64,000 nt of DNA from an uncultured Salinisphaerales bacterium (lineage in GTDB: Bacteria; Pseudomonadota; Gammaproteobacteria; Nevskiales; CAJXLF01). Every line of letters begins with the position of its first letter. Positions within the stretch are counted from its first letter, which is position 1. Both the position numbers and the translations under genes were made by a program. The stretch is from positions 62,001-126,000 of the forward strand of contig CAJXLF010000008.1 of assembly GCA_913055805.1 (NCBI GenBank). Reading direction: 5' to 3'. Positions 24,410 to 33,762 of the stretch are shown in pieces. The notes beneath the pieces are model-generated. The model saw only the letters and a program-made list of their open reading frames with translations, did not search any database and was not told where the DNA came from.

Positions 24410-26908
24410 CTATAGCGTCTTCATATATTCGATAATCGCGGCGCGTTCCTGTTCGGTCAGCACATCACTGAATGTATGTCCACCATTGCCATTACTCAGA
24501 ATCCGGCTGTCGTAGACCAGGCGTTTGTCGATGGAGCCGGGTGCCGGGTCGGGGATGCCGATATAACCGGTGAAGTTAATAGTGTTGTGCAGGAAGTTTT
24601 CGAGAGCCTGCATCATGGAGGGACTTTCCTCATCTGCAGGATTGCAGTTCAGGGACGGGTCACCCGGCAGGTCGCCACAGGAGAGAGCGTCATGTTTCCA
24701 GCCTACGCGTTCGTAGTCAAAGGCCACCGACATGCGCTGATCGAAACCCTTGACCGGCCCGATTTCCTGCAGCTTTCTTTGCCAGATGGCCGGCCGTTGT
24801 GAACTGTCCAGCAGCTGTTCCAGGGTAGGCACCGAGCCGTTGTGCAGGTATGGCGCAGTGGCCCACACGCCGTAGAGCGGCGGGGCCTGGTAGCCAATGA
24901 CGTCCTGTTGCCATCCGCAGACTCCCTTCGGCCGCATGGACAGTGGGTACATGTCATCCAGCAATTCGGTTAGTGGATCCTTCTCTTCGGGTGATACCCA
25001 GCCCTCGGTGTTGTCCGGATAGCCGAAGTACGAAGTGGCCCAGGCAGCACGCAGGGTGGGTGTCAGCATATCGGAGCGGGCAGTGTCGGTGCCGATCACT
25101 TCAAGCGGCGAGATGTGCCCGGCCACGCCTTCCAGCGCCGGGTCTTCCAGGAAGTCCGGATCGTTGACGTAACGAGGTGAGTAGGCGCCATGACAGCTGG
25201 CGCAGGAGCCGTTGCCGCCCAGGGGTTTGGGTGCATCGGCATTGCCTTCCTCCGCCCACAGATTCTTGGTATGGAACAATACGGCGCCCTGTTCTGCCAG
25301 TTTTGTATCTACTTCTTCGGGCCACTGCGGAGAATTCAGGGACAGGAAGAAGGCTTCCATGTCCTGATCATGCTTCTCGATGCGGGTGCGGTAGTACTTG
25401 CCGTTATCCGACACCACCGGCCCGAAGCCTCCGGCCGACATGATGATGCGGGTGGAGTCGGTGGAAATACCGCCATCAAAGAACTTGCGGGGCTTGAACG
25501 CGTAATTCCACCAGGGCGGCGTATCCTGGGAGTGCGCCAGAGGATGTGAGGTATCCTGCAGTCCCTGCAGAGGGTCGGCGGCAAGCGTGTACATCTTCAG
25601 CGGGTTGGGATTCAGTCCCATGGAATCGATATCCAGCACGCCGTGCAGGAATTCGAATGCGCCAACGGCGTTATTCTGGCCGCGCTGTTTGATGCCCAGG
25701 AAGAATACCGGGTCGTATCCTGAAATGATGGGCGCCTGATAGTAGGGGGCGAAGTCAGCGAATGGTGTGGTTTCGTAACCCGAGTTGTCCCGGTAGAGCA
25801 TCCACACATCGTAGTTGTTGTTGCCTACGCCGAGGTGTTCCAGGGTGACGTGCATGGGTTCGTCTTCGAAGGGGTCGCCTATCTGGCCACCATGACACTT
25901 GAAGCAAGCCGAAGATGCGATTTCGCCGGTCCAGTTGCCATTTTCATCCTTCATCTGACGGTAACCAAGTGGTAACTGGCCTGAGCCTCCATTTGTTTCA
26001 TTCGGGTCTTCACCCGGAATCGGATATGGATTGTCAAAGGGCGCACGATTCAGTCCATATCTCAATGTCACCATCTGGTCGTAGTTTTCCGGCCTTTCGT
26101 CCAGTCCCCAGGCTCGCCAGAAGTTATTGAAAGAGTCAGCATTCAGGTTCTTGCCAACGTCCCCCTGGTGCATCAGGTCGCCCATTACGAATTCCTTGCC
26201 CCGGTCGCGACGGCTGCGATATTCGCCGCAGGTCTTGGCGTGCTTTTCCTTTTCGGGGAGATTGACATGGCAGTCCTCCCAGTACGAGTTGTAGAACACA
26301 GCCTTGCCTTCGTTGACGCCGGGCTGGATGCGGGTACGCGGATCCGCCGGTAACGAAACATCATCTGCCTTGCCCTCGCAGTAGGATTCCCAGAGATGCT
26401 CGGCATGCAGGCTTCCCAGCAGCGGCAGTGCTTCGATGGCGTCGCCCACGGAACTGAGTGCACAGTTAACAGGCTCATCCCAGCAAGTCAGCAGGGTGAC
26501 CATGTCGTTATAGGCATCGCTGCCGGGTTGCCAGTTTTTGCCGCCACTGTGGGGCTCGGCCATATCGGCATTTTCGATCAGCAAGGGGCTAGTTTCGACG
26601 CCGCTGCCCATGGCCTGCCAAGCCGCGTGGGCATTCGCATAATCGTCGCCGCTGTTGGAGGAGAGCATAAAGCGCCTGCCTTCGTCGGTATCGGCAACAC
26701 CGCCAGGGATGTGGCAGGTGCGGCAGAAGTCCATGCGCGGCTGAATGCGGCTGGTGAAAAACTCCTCCGAGTTGGCGAACTCGGAATTGCCGCTGTTGTT
26801 GTCTGTTGTGTTGTTGGCTGCGCCATGCGGCTCACCATCGCTGTCGCCACCGCAGGCAGACAGACCCAGAAACGCAACCAGCAACAGGAAATGCAGAATG
26901 ACGCGCAT
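24410..26908 (-). CDS. Large RoxA-like multiheme c-type cytochrome, lipoprotein
   Basis: An 832-residue exported cytochrome. The ATG at 26908 has GGAGAGG upstream and leads to a lipobox LSAC with Cys19; an in-frame ATG at 26932 is less likely. Canonical heme sites are CRTCH (62-66), CFKCH (335-339) and CASCH (569-573). A fourth site, WEDCH (210-214), has lost its first cysteine. After the third heme come GAYSPRYVNDPDF and, later, APYLHNGSVPTLEQLL, which resemble the diheme MauG/RoxA family of peroxidase-fold enzymes, including the rubber oxygenases RoxA/RoxB. Family enzymes cleave polyisoprene carbon double bonds with oxygen, or act as peroxidases. It is transcribed from a promoter with tandem TAATAT-N4-GTATTA sites. 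The RoxA link is inference from motifs. Confidence 0.8.
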   Translation of the reverse strand: MRVILHFLLLVAFLGLSACGGDSDGEPHGAANNTTDNNSGNSEFANSEEFFTSRIQPRMDFCRTCHIPGGVADTDEGRRFMLSSNSGDDYANAHAAWQAMGSGVETSPLLIENADMAEPHSGGKNWQPGSDAYNDMVTLLTCWDEPVNCALSSVGDAIEALPLLGSLHAEHLWESYCEGKADDVSLPADPRTRIQPGVNEGKAVFYNSYWEDCHVNLPEKEKHAKTCGEYRSRRDRGKEFVMGDLMHQGDVGKNLNADSFNNFWRAWGLDERPENYDQMVTLRYGLNRAPFDNPYPIPGEDPNETNGGSGQLPLGYRQMKDENGNWTGEIASSACFKCHGGQIGDPFEDEPMHVTLEHLGVGNNNYDVWMLYRDNSGYETTPFADFAPYYQAPIISGYDPVFFLGIKQRGQNNAVGAFEFLHGVLDIDSMGLNPNPLKMYTLAADPLQGLQDTSHPLAHSQDTPPWWNYAFKPRKFFDGGISTDSTRIIMSAGGFGPVVSDNGKYYRTRIEKHDQDMEAFFLSLNSPQWPEEVDTKLAEQGAVLFHTKNLWAEEGNADAPKPLGGNGSCASCHGAYSPRYVNDPDFLEDPALEGVAGHISPLEVIGTDTARSDMLTPTLRAAWATSYFGYPDNTEGWVSPEEKDPLTELLDDMYPLSMRPKGVCGWQQDVIGYQAPPLYGVWATAPYLHNGSVPTLEQLLDSSQRPAIWQRKLQEIGPVKGFDQRMSVAFDYERVGWKHDALSCGDLPGDPSLNCNPADEESPSMMQALENFLHNTINFTGYIGIPDPAPGSIDKRLVYDSRILSNGNGGHTFSDVLTEQERAAIIEYMKTL

Positions 26909-26935
26909 GTGACCTCTCCAGATAACTCGCACAGG

Positions 26936-26991
26936 TAATATGGTTGTATTAATATGATCGTATTAATAATATCTGCGACCAGGGATGTCAA
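26936..26991 (-). promoter_or_regulatory. Cytochrome-gene promoter with two tandem TetR-type sites
   Basis: On the minus strand TTGACA (plus positions 26986-26991) and TATTAA (26963-26968), 17 bases apart, make a strong promoter. On the plus strand TAATAT-N4-GTATTA occurs at 26936-26951 and again at 26950-26965, one overlapping the -10 box. The tetR palindrome at 9825-9840 has the same arrangement. Binding here would block polymerase, consistent with repression. Confidence 0.72.
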
Positions 26992-27097
26992 GTGCATATT
27001 GATCTACTGGAATCTGGCGGACTCAAGCGAGAAGCTTGCTACAGCATCCGGTTTTAAAACCTGCCGCAGTTAAGACTCTTTTGCCTAACGGCCTGAA

Positions 27098-27163
27098 GTG
27101 ATACAAAAAGTGTCACATAAGAAGCTGTCGCTTTTGGCGATATGAAGTAATACTGCTTTACTT
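27098..27163 (+). promoter_or_regulatory. Two inverted repeats upstream of the amidohydrolase
   Basis: GTGATAC (27098-27104) faces GTGTCAC (27110-27116) with one mismatched pair. AAGTAA (27145-27150) faces TTACTT (27158-27163) perfectly across seven bases. Both lie within 100 bases of the ATG at 27193. They could be sites for the AraC regulators nearby or for another protein; there is no independent support. Confidence 0.45.
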
Positions 27164-27192
27164 TCGGTTTACTACGGCGAAGGGATTCTGAA

Positions 27193-28632
27193 ATGAGTTG
27201 GCAAAGGGAGTTCGGGGCGAGGGTCTGGCTGCCAGTGTTGTTGACGGGATGCGCGGCCATTCTGGCGGCCTGTAGTCAGCCTCAGGATGATCTGGTCAGT
27301 CCTGCAACAGACAGGTCCTCGGCTTTCCTGATCAGCAATACAAACATTCTGGATGTCCGGTCGGGACGCATGATCCGGGGTCAGGACGTGGTGGTCGACG
27401 GTGGCCGGATCACGAAGATTCGTCGCGCTTCGGGTGATGCTCCGCTGGGTTACAAAACAGTGATTGAGGGTGAGGGGACAACTCTGCTGCCGGGTCTGAT
27501 AGAAATGCATGGACATGTGCTTTTTTCCTCAGCTCCCGCCTGGAAGAATTCTTTGCCGGATCCTGAAAGAAATCTGCAGGCTTACCTCTACAGTGGCGTC
27601 ACCACAGTGTTTGATGTCGGAGGCCTGGATAACAGGATTTTCAAATTACGCGCCGAGGTCGCCGAAGGTAAGGTGCTGGGGCCTCGACTGTATGCCACTG
27701 GCCCCATTATTACCGCGGAAGGTGGGCACCCGGTGGCGATCATGGACAAGATGGTTCCCTGGTGGTTGCGCTGGTGGCTGGTGAAACATCAGACCCGGCA
27801 GATTGCCTCAATGGATGATGTGAGCGGTGTTATTGCGGATGTGGCGGGCTATGCGCCGGACGCCCTTAAGTTTGCGGTTGATCGCATTCCGGAACAAACG
27901 CCGAGAATTCGCCGGGAACTGCTGGCAGCCGCGGTTCGTGAGGGCAAGAAGCATGGTCTGCGTGCAGTGGCCCACATCGGTTATGTTGAGGATGCCGTTG
28001 ATTCCGGCGATGCGGGTGTTTCACTCTGGGTACACGGCGTATATCAGGAAGAAATTCCCGATGAAATGATTTCTAAAATCGCTTCCTATCGTATTCCCAT
28101 GGTGCCGACCACAGTGGTTTTCGAGAGTTATGCCTTGTTGGGACGTGAGCCCAGAAAAGCCACTCGTCTTGAAAAGGAAACGGTGTCCTCGGATCTACTG
28201 GCCGCATTTAACGAGGTGCCGGAAGATTCCGGGAACAGGGAGTTCTTCAAGCCATACCTCGATCATCTGTTCGAGCAGAGGATGGCATGGCGCAGTAACG
28301 TACGGCGCCTGCATGAGGCCGGTGTGACGATTCTCGCGGGCAGTGATATGCAATCGGGCGTATTTCCGGGCGCAGGGTTGCATCGGGAACTGGCGTTGTT
28401 GCAGGAGTCCGGCCTCTCGCCGTTGGACGTTATCCGCGCCGCCACCCTTAATGCGGCCCGCTACATTACTGGTGAGCAAACGCCGGAATTTGGCTTGGTC
28501 GAAGAGGGCATGATGGCCGATCTGCTGCTGGTTAACGGTGACCCCACAAAGGATGTGGCTGTGCTGTCGGAAATTCGGGAAGTGGTCGCCGGCGGTGTGT
28601 TGCTCAAACGTCAGTCTGTTATTGCCGATTAG
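27193..28632 (+). CDS. Amidohydrolase-family lipoprotein
   Basis: A 479-residue exported metal-dependent hydrolase. The lipobox is LAAC with Cys27. Amidohydrolase motifs are in order: TLLPGLIEMHGH with the metal ligands His106 and His108, KFAVDR (possible bridging lysine), VAHIGYV, WVHGVY and the last ligand in AGSDM. The fold is a TIM barrel with a small beta-sandwich from the N- and C-termini. Members hydrolyse amides, lactones, esters or cyclic ureas, often in imidazolonepropionase-like groups. It is divergent from the cytochrome gene, and two inverted repeats lie upstream. Secreted amidohydrolases of this type are uncommon, so a periplasmic or surface substrate is likely. Confidence 0.87.
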   Translation: MSWQREFGARVWLPVLLTGCAAILAACSQPQDDLVSPATDRSSAFLISNTNILDVRSGRMIRGQDVVVDGGRITKIRRASGDAPLGYKTVIEGEGTTLLPGLIEMHGHVLFSSAPAWKNSLPDPERNLQAYLYSGVTTVFDVGGLDNRIFKLRAEVAEGKVLGPRLYATGPIITAEGGHPVAIMDKMVPWWLRWWLVKHQTRQIASMDDVSGVIADVAGYAPDALKFAVDRIPEQTPRIRRELLAAAVREGKKHGLRAVAHIGYVEDAVDSGDAGVSLWVHGVYQEEIPDEMISKIASYRIPMVPTTVVFESYALLGREPRKATRLEKETVSSDLLAAFNEVPEDSGNREFFKPYLDHLFEQRMAWRSNVRRLHEAGVTILAGSDMQSGVFPGAGLHRELALLQESGLSPLDVIRAATLNAARYITGEQTPEFGLVEEGMMADLLLVNGDPTKDVAVLSEIREVVAGGVLLKRQSVIAD

Positions 28633-28642
28633 GCGTGGCGGA

Positions 28643-29656
28643 TTATCTGTGGATTTCCCTGAATTCGTTCGGAGACATCCGCGTCCATTTCTGAAACGCA
28701 CGAATAAAGTTGGAGGGCGCCGTGTAGCCAATGCGGTAGGCGATCTCTTCCAGGCTGAGTTGAGTTTCCCGTAACAGGTAGATGGCGTCTCGTTTGCGCA
28801 CCTTGTCCAGCAGGGACTGGTAATTGGTGCCATGACGGCTCATATGCCGTTTAAGCGTGCGGCTGGAAACGTTGAGTTGCCGGGCTACGGACTCAAGATC
28901 GGGGTACTCGCCATGCACGTTGCGAATGATGCCGAGGATTTTGTCGATGAAGTCTTCCGTATCGCCTTGCAGGGCCAGTTCGCGTTCGCACTCACGTTCC
29001 GCCAGTTTGGCAGTGGTGGCATTGGCCGTTGTCAGGGGCATGCTTAACAGATCGATATCGAAGCGCAGCTGATTGACACCCATCTGAAACCGGCAGGGCG
29101 GCAGGCGATCCCGGTACTGTGGGTAGTATTTGGGTTCCGGGCAGTCGAACCAGAGTTCGCCCTTTTCCCGTATAGGTAATACGCGTTCTACACTGGTTAC
29201 CAGGGTGGCCAGCATCATGTCCAGAGCGTATTGCCGCAGTATTCCGAAGGGCACCAGTTCAACCGCCTCCATGATCGCCAGGTTGTTTTCGGTATAGAAG
29301 CTCAGTTTCCAGCCCGGCATTCTCAGGCGGGCATATCTGGCGGCAAACAGTATGGCGTCATGAATGGTGGGCTGGCTGACGATGCCGAAGCCGTAATAAC
29401 CATGCGTCGTCATGGTGTTTCTCAAGCCGAACTCATAGCCGAGTCCGGCCTGGTCGGTGAGTTCCAGGGCTTTTATGCATAGCCGGCCGTATTCCAGAAT
29501 GCTGATTTTCGCGTCTGGCTGGCTGAATATTGTGAGTGGCAGTGAGGCCTTGCTCAGCAGGGTGTTTCGATCAATGCCGTGCTCTTCCGTGATTTGCAGC
29601 ATCAGCATGGGGTAGCCGATCGGGACTGACGGTTTATTAAGCTCTTCAGGTGTCAT
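28643..29656 (-). CDS. AraC-family regulator with Arabinose_bd-like N-domain (copy 1)
   Basis: A 337-residue regulator. The N-terminal 200 residues resemble the Arabinose_bd/OruR-type ligand domain (YEFGLRNTMTTHGYYGFG, ARYARLRMPGW). The C-terminal AraC domain has RQLNVSSRTLKRHMSRHGTN and the signature LSLEEIAYRIGYTAPSNFIRAFQKWTRMSP. The ATG at 29656 is preferred to a TTG at 29665. The next gene upstream (29701-30720) is a clear paralog on the same strand, 45 bases away, so the pair arose by tandem duplication. One may control the amidohydrolase or the DUF1302 gene at 31065. Effectors are unknown. Confidence 0.86.
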   Translation of the reverse strand: MTPEELNKPSVPIGYPMLMLQITEEHGIDRNTLLSKASLPLTIFSQPDAKISILEYGRLCIKALELTDQAGLGYEFGLRNTMTTHGYYGFGIVSQPTIHDAILFAARYARLRMPGWKLSFYTENNLAIMEAVELVPFGILRQYALDMMLATLVTSVERVLPIREKGELWFDCPEPKYYPQYRDRLPPCRFQMGVNQLRFDIDLLSMPLTTANATTAKLAERECERELALQGDTEDFIDKILGIIRNVHGEYPDLESVARQLNVSSRTLKRHMSRHGTNYQSLLDKVRKRDAIYLLRETQLSLEEIAYRIGYTAPSNFIRAFQKWTRMSPNEFREIHR

Positions 29657-29700
29657 GCCGTGCAATATATATGAAATGCGGCCTGTTCTTCTATTGCAGC

Positions 29701-30720
29701 TCAGTGCTTGTCGATATCCTCAAGCCGGTACTGTTTGGGGGATTTGCCCATCCATTTCTTGAAGGCACGAATAAAGTTAGGCGGTGAGGTGTAGCCCATG
29801 CGCGCGGCCACGTCTTCAATGGTCAGAGTAGGATCCTTGAGGAGCTTGACGCTGTCTGCGGCCCGTATATCGTTGAGTATGGTCTGGAAACTGCTGCCAT
29901 GTTGCTGAATCTGGCGCTTCAGGGTTCGGGTCGACATGAATAACCTGCGGGCGACGGTATCCAGGTCGGGATAGCGACCTTTATCCTGGGTGATCGCTGC
30001 CCGGATTCTCTCCAGCAGGTCTTCGTCGTGGCCGGTCAGTGCCAGTTCCCGTTCGCATTCCCGCGCCACAAGCCTTGCAGTGATTTCGTTGGCCGTGGTG
30101 AGGGGGATGTCGAGAAATCGACTGGGCATGCGGATCTGATTGGCAGGCATGTTAAAGCGCGCCCGGGGCAGGCGATCCTTGTATTTCGCATAGTGCTCGG
30201 GCTCTGCCGTGTCGAACCAGAGTTCGCCGTATTCCTTGATGGGGATGGCCTGTGAATAGCTGTTGGCCAGCGACGTCAGCAGCATATCGACATGAAACTG
30301 ACGGATAGGGCCGAAGGGAAAGCGCTCGCGGGCCTCGACATAGGAGTCGTCTCCGTCAATATCGCTATGCAATTCCCAGCCGGGAATCCTCAGCTGAGAG
30401 AAGCGAATGCCGAAATCCACGGCCTCCCGAAGATTGCGCTGACTGATGAACCCCAGGCCATAGAAACCGTGAATCGTTGCATTGCTGCGCAGGCCGAATT
30501 CGTATCCGAGCGATGCGTCCTTTGTGAGGGACAGGGCGCGTTGGCACACAGCGCCAAATTCCAGAAGACTGATCTTTGCTTCCGGCTGCTCAAGCAGGCC
30601 GGAAATTTCGGTGCCGTCCAGCAATGCACCCCGTTTAACGCCGCGCTCTTCGGAAATCTGGATGATTTCCAGCAGGTAGCCAATCGGCACAGTGGGGCGA
30701 GTAAGTTCTTCGGAATTCAT
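29701..30720 (-). CDS. AraC-family regulator with Arabinose_bd-like N-domain (copy 2)
   Basis: A 339-residue paralog of the preceding regulator. It shares the N-terminal pattern (LTRPTVPIGYLLEIIQISEERG; LGYEFGLRSNATIHGFYGLGF) and the C-terminal double helix-turn-helix (ARRLFMSTRTLKRQIQQHGS; IEDVAARMGYTSPPNFIRAFKKWMGKSP). It is divergent from the DUF1302 gene at 31065 across a 344-base gap, so it is the better candidate to regulate that barrel. The strong similarity of the two ligand domains suggests related effectors. Confidence 0.86.
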   Translation of the reverse strand: MNSEELTRPTVPIGYLLEIIQISEERGVKRGALLDGTEISGLLEQPEAKISLLEFGAVCQRALSLTKDASLGYEFGLRSNATIHGFYGLGFISQRNLREAVDFGIRFSQLRIPGWELHSDIDGDDSYVEARERFPFGPIRQFHVDMLLTSLANSYSQAIPIKEYGELWFDTAEPEHYAKYKDRLPRARFNMPANQIRMPSRFLDIPLTTANEITARLVARECERELALTGHDEDLLERIRAAITQDKGRYPDLDTVARRLFMSTRTLKRQIQQHGSSFQTILNDIRAADSVKLLKDPTLTIEDVAARMGYTSPPNFIRAFKKWMGKSPKQYRLEDIDKH

Positions 30721-31064
30721 GGAGTTCGACTATATCCAAATCCTGTCTAAGTCACCACAAGGGCCTCTGGCCTGAAGTGACAACAACAATGGCACCCAGG
30801 GTTCTTGCCCCAGATTTTCCATCTGGTGAAATAGCGTCAGCCCGTAACACTGATCGAAAGCGTGACGGGTGTGCCGAGAATGAGGACATGGACGTTATCC
30901 GAGGAGTTCTGGTCCCGCTGAACAATAACAAGAGTTCCCGCTGTGCTCTTCTACACTGCCCCGTTTTTGTGTGGAAGGACAGTATTGGGCGGCGCAGCCA
31001 CTCCTCCATTAGGCTGCGCACGCCCATTTTTATTCTGGTGTGAGGGAAGCGTCGAGGGGAAGGG
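30721..31064. other. Intergenic region between AraC copy 2 and DUF1302
   Basis: A 344-base gap between divergent genes. Short frames on both strands carry no recognisable motif, so I read it as regulatory DNA. GTCAC near 30752 and GTGAC near 30776 could be distant inverted half sites. I found no strong promoter by eye and no terminator. Confidence 0.4.
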
Positions 31065-33458
31065 ATGCTGCGAGAAATGATTCATTCCGTATCGCCACGT
31101 CTGTGGCTGATAGCGTTCTGCGTGGGGCTGTTTTCCCAGCCTGCCAATTCACTGATCTTCGACTGGGATGTCGGTGAAGGTATTTACGGCACCTTGAATA
31201 CTTCGGTGACATTCGGTGCCGCCTGGCGCATGGAAGAACGCGCCGATCATCTCATTGGTTTCGGCAACCTCGACCCCACCGTTTGCCGGCTGCGTGCCTG
31301 CCAGGGTGTGTGGCAGGCGGATACCGAGCCCAATGCACAGCGCCTGCGCGTGCCGGGTGCCCTGTCCAATAATGGCGACGACGGCAACCTGAATTACGAC
31401 AAGCATGATGTGACTCAGGCGCCCTTCAAGATTCTGCAGGACATCAATGTCACCTACGGGGACTTCGGGTTCTTCGGTCGCTGGAATGCCTTCTACGACT
31501 ATGTGAATTACGACTTCCGCGAGTATCACCCGAACCGCTCGGATAATAATTCACCGGCGACCGGTCCCAGTGTTGTCGACGCAGCCATGCGGGATTCTCT
31601 GGGCTACATACTGGGGATACCGATTTCCCTGCCGCAGACCGGTTTGCTGGGCACGCCGACCATTACCCGCGGCGAGGTCATGCGGCCCAAACGCAAAGAT
31701 GATGAGACGCTCGAACAGATCGGTGCGGATATCGATTTGTTCGATGCCTATCTCTATGGCGACTTCGATGTGTTTGAGCGCTCACTGCGTCTGCAGCTTG
31801 GGCGCCAGACACTGAACTGGGGTGAGAGTACGGTACTGGCCATCAACTCGCTGAATCAGATCAACCCACCCAACGTGAATAACCTGTTCCGGGTAGGGGC
31901 AGACCTGGCCGAAGCCTTTGCTCCTGTCGGCATGTTGTTCGGCAGTATCGGGGTGACCGAGAATACAAACCTTGAAGTTTTCTACCAGTACGAATGGGAA
32001 CCTGTGGAAATTCCGGCGCCGGGTTCGTTTCTATCCTTCGCCGACCTGGGCACCAACAACGCACAGGACGCCCTTACTCTGGGTTTTGGCGGGCCGTTCG
32101 AGGATCAGCGCACCGAGCAGGGCCATCCGGGTGACAACGTTCTGTCTGTTATTACCAATACGACCGGCAAGCTGTTTCGCCTGCCGGACAATGAGCCGGA
32201 CGACGGTGGCCAGTACGGCCTGTCCCTGCGTTATTACGCAGACTGGCTGAATGACGGCACGGAGCTGGCCTTCTACTACATGCGCTATCATAGCCGCTTG
32301 CCCTATATCAGTGCCTATTCGAGTGATGCCAGTTGCGCCCGGCGCGAAGGCAATGATCTTGGCATTGATGCCTTCGATATCTCCAGTTTCTTGCTGGCAT
32401 GCCCCGATCTGCCACTGGCCTACCAGCTGACAGGCTTGCCCACGACTCTTGCCGCGGACAATGCCATTCCCTTTGACACCATCCGTATTCAGCTGGAATA
32501 CCCGGAAGATATTGACCTCTACGGCGTGAGTTTCAATACCTCATTCGGTGATCTGGCCCTGCAGGGTGAGGTGGCCTACCGACCGGACCTGCCAATTCAG
32601 GTGGATACGGAGGATCTGATATTCGCCGCTTTCCAGCCGGTGCTGGGTCGATGTCACGGCGGCGGCAATGTGGCGCCTTGCATAGGCACAACCACTTCCG
32701 GGCCAAATACCTTTACCCTGGCGGCGCCGCTGGGCGGGGACTACACAGGCTCGGCGCGAGCTTTCCCAAGCTATCTGGTGGCCTACCGTGGCATGCAGCA
32801 CGAGGAGATGGCGCCAAATGCCTATATCCGCGGCTGGGAAATCTTCGAGTCCTACCAGTTCAATATTGGCGGCACTTATGTGTACAAGCCGCCGGGCCCG
32901 GTCGCCAAACTGCTGGGCGGCATGGACCAGATGCTGTTCTTCTTTGAAATCGGCGCGCAGCATGTGCCAGATCTGACCGGACCCTGTGAACTGCCGCTGG
33001 AAGCGCCGGGGACCTTTACTCATGCCGGGCCGGGGGCGGATGGTACAGGTACGCCAGAAGGTGGCGGCCGTACCTGTACGCCGGCCGGTTCAAGTACCGT
33101 CAACCGCAATGCCGATGGTTCAGATGGTCTGCGTTTCAATCCCACACAGCAGGCCGAGGGTTTTCCGGATCGTACCTCCTGGGGTTACCGGCTGATCTTC
33201 ATTCCGCGCTGGGAAAGTGTTCTGCCGGGCGTGGGTATACAGCCCATCATTATTTTTGGTGATGACGTCAAAGGCACATCTCCCGGCCCGGCTGAGTCGT
33301 TCCTGGAAGGGCGGCAAACCATCATTGCCAACTTCGAGATTCGCTACAAGGAACATTGGAGCGTGACTCCCGGATATACCTGGTTCCGGGGTGGTGAGCC
33401 TTTCAATCAGCTCAGCGACCGTGACTACGCTTCCATATTCCTGCGCTATTCGTTCTAA
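31065..33458 (+). CDS. DUF1302 outer-membrane beta-barrel protein
   Basis: A 797-residue barrel. A signal peptide ends around SQPANS, then LIFDWDVGEGIYGTLNTSVTFG. DDGNLNYDKHD and LQLGRQTLNWGES are family blocks, as is the WGYR segment near the C-terminus, and it ends FLRYSF with a terminal phenylalanine for BAM recognition. A GAGGGGAAGGG ribosome site precedes the ATG. A rho-independent hairpin follows on the opposite strand, and convergently a DUF1302 tail relic lies just downstream. The barrel lacks a DUF1329 neighbour here. It is likely controlled by the divergent AraC regulator. Transport of hydrophobic products is inferred from its family. Confidence 0.87.
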   Translation: MLREMIHSVSPRLWLIAFCVGLFSQPANSLIFDWDVGEGIYGTLNTSVTFGAAWRMEERADHLIGFGNLDPTVCRLRACQGVWQADTEPNAQRLRVPGALSNNGDDGNLNYDKHDVTQAPFKILQDINVTYGDFGFFGRWNAFYDYVNYDFREYHPNRSDNNSPATGPSVVDAAMRDSLGYILGIPISLPQTGLLGTPTITRGEVMRPKRKDDETLEQIGADIDLFDAYLYGDFDVFERSLRLQLGRQTLNWGESTVLAINSLNQINPPNVNNLFRVGADLAEAFAPVGMLFGSIGVTENTNLEVFYQYEWEPVEIPAPGSFLSFADLGTNNAQDALTLGFGGPFEDQRTEQGHPGDNVLSVITNTTGKLFRLPDNEPDDGGQYGLSLRYYADWLNDGTELAFYYMRYHSRLPYISAYSSDASCARREGNDLGIDAFDISSFLLACPDLPLAYQLTGLPTTLAADNAIPFDTIRIQLEYPEDIDLYGVSFNTSFGDLALQGEVAYRPDLPIQVDTEDLIFAAFQPVLGRCHGGGNVAPCIGTTTSGPNTFTLAAPLGGDYTGSARAFPSYLVAYRGMQHEEMAPNAYIRGWEIFESYQFNIGGTYVYKPPGPVAKLLGGMDQMLFFFEIGAQHVPDLTGPCELPLEAPGTFTHAGPGADGTGTPEGGGRTCTPAGSSTVNRNADGSDGLRFNPTQQAEGFPDRTSWGYRLIFIPRWESVLPGVGIQPIIIFGDDVKGTSPGPAESFLEGRQTIIANFEIRYKEHWSVTPGYTWFRGGEPFNQLSDRDYASIFLRYSF

Positions 33459-33481
33459 AAAAACACCGCCAAGGATGGCGG
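33457..33481 (-). terminator. Intrinsic terminator on the minus strand
   Basis: TGGCGG (33476-33481) and CCGCCA (33466-33471) pair around a four-base loop. On the minus strand the stem is followed after a short gap by seven uridines (33457-33463). It sits downstream of the DUF1302 tail relic, so it would have ended that lost gene; it may also slow transcription from the intact gene. Confidence 0.72.
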
Positions 33482-33510
33482 CGTAATTCTCGGCAGAAAG
33501 ATATGGGTTA

Positions 33511-33633
33511 TCAGAAGCTATAGGTGACTTCGGCTGCGATGCTGTCCCTGTCACGCAACTGGTTATCGTCACCTGCGATGTTTTCTCCGTAATCCATATA
33601 CATGCCCGGAATCAGCCACAGGTTGCCTTCTAT
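33511..33633 (-). pseudogene. 3' relic of a DUF1302 gene with a 27-base in-frame deletion
   Basis: The minus strand encodes IEGNLWLIPGMYMDYGENI and AGDDNQLRDRDSIAAEVTYSF with a stop. The intact gene at 45229-47451 ends almost identically but has TGSVIYQHF between ENI and AGDD; those nine codons are missing here. Upstream similarity stops near 33633. No start codon or rest of the barrel remains, so it is a relic of a second copy of that gene. Confidence 0.82.
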
Positions 33634-33762
33634 TACTCGTCAAGTTAGGGGGGTGATTCGGGCTTTTTAGTCTGCGGAATCCCGAAGTTATTTTTGTCGT
33701 TTATGCAAACCCGGTAACGGCATGTATTCCACTGAGCCTTTCGGTCGGTAGATATTAGGCGC

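Noticed and set aside
30777-31043. Short frames on both strands between AraC copy 2 and DUF1302
   Set aside because: No motif, no ribosome site and different composition from coding DNA; read as regulatory space.
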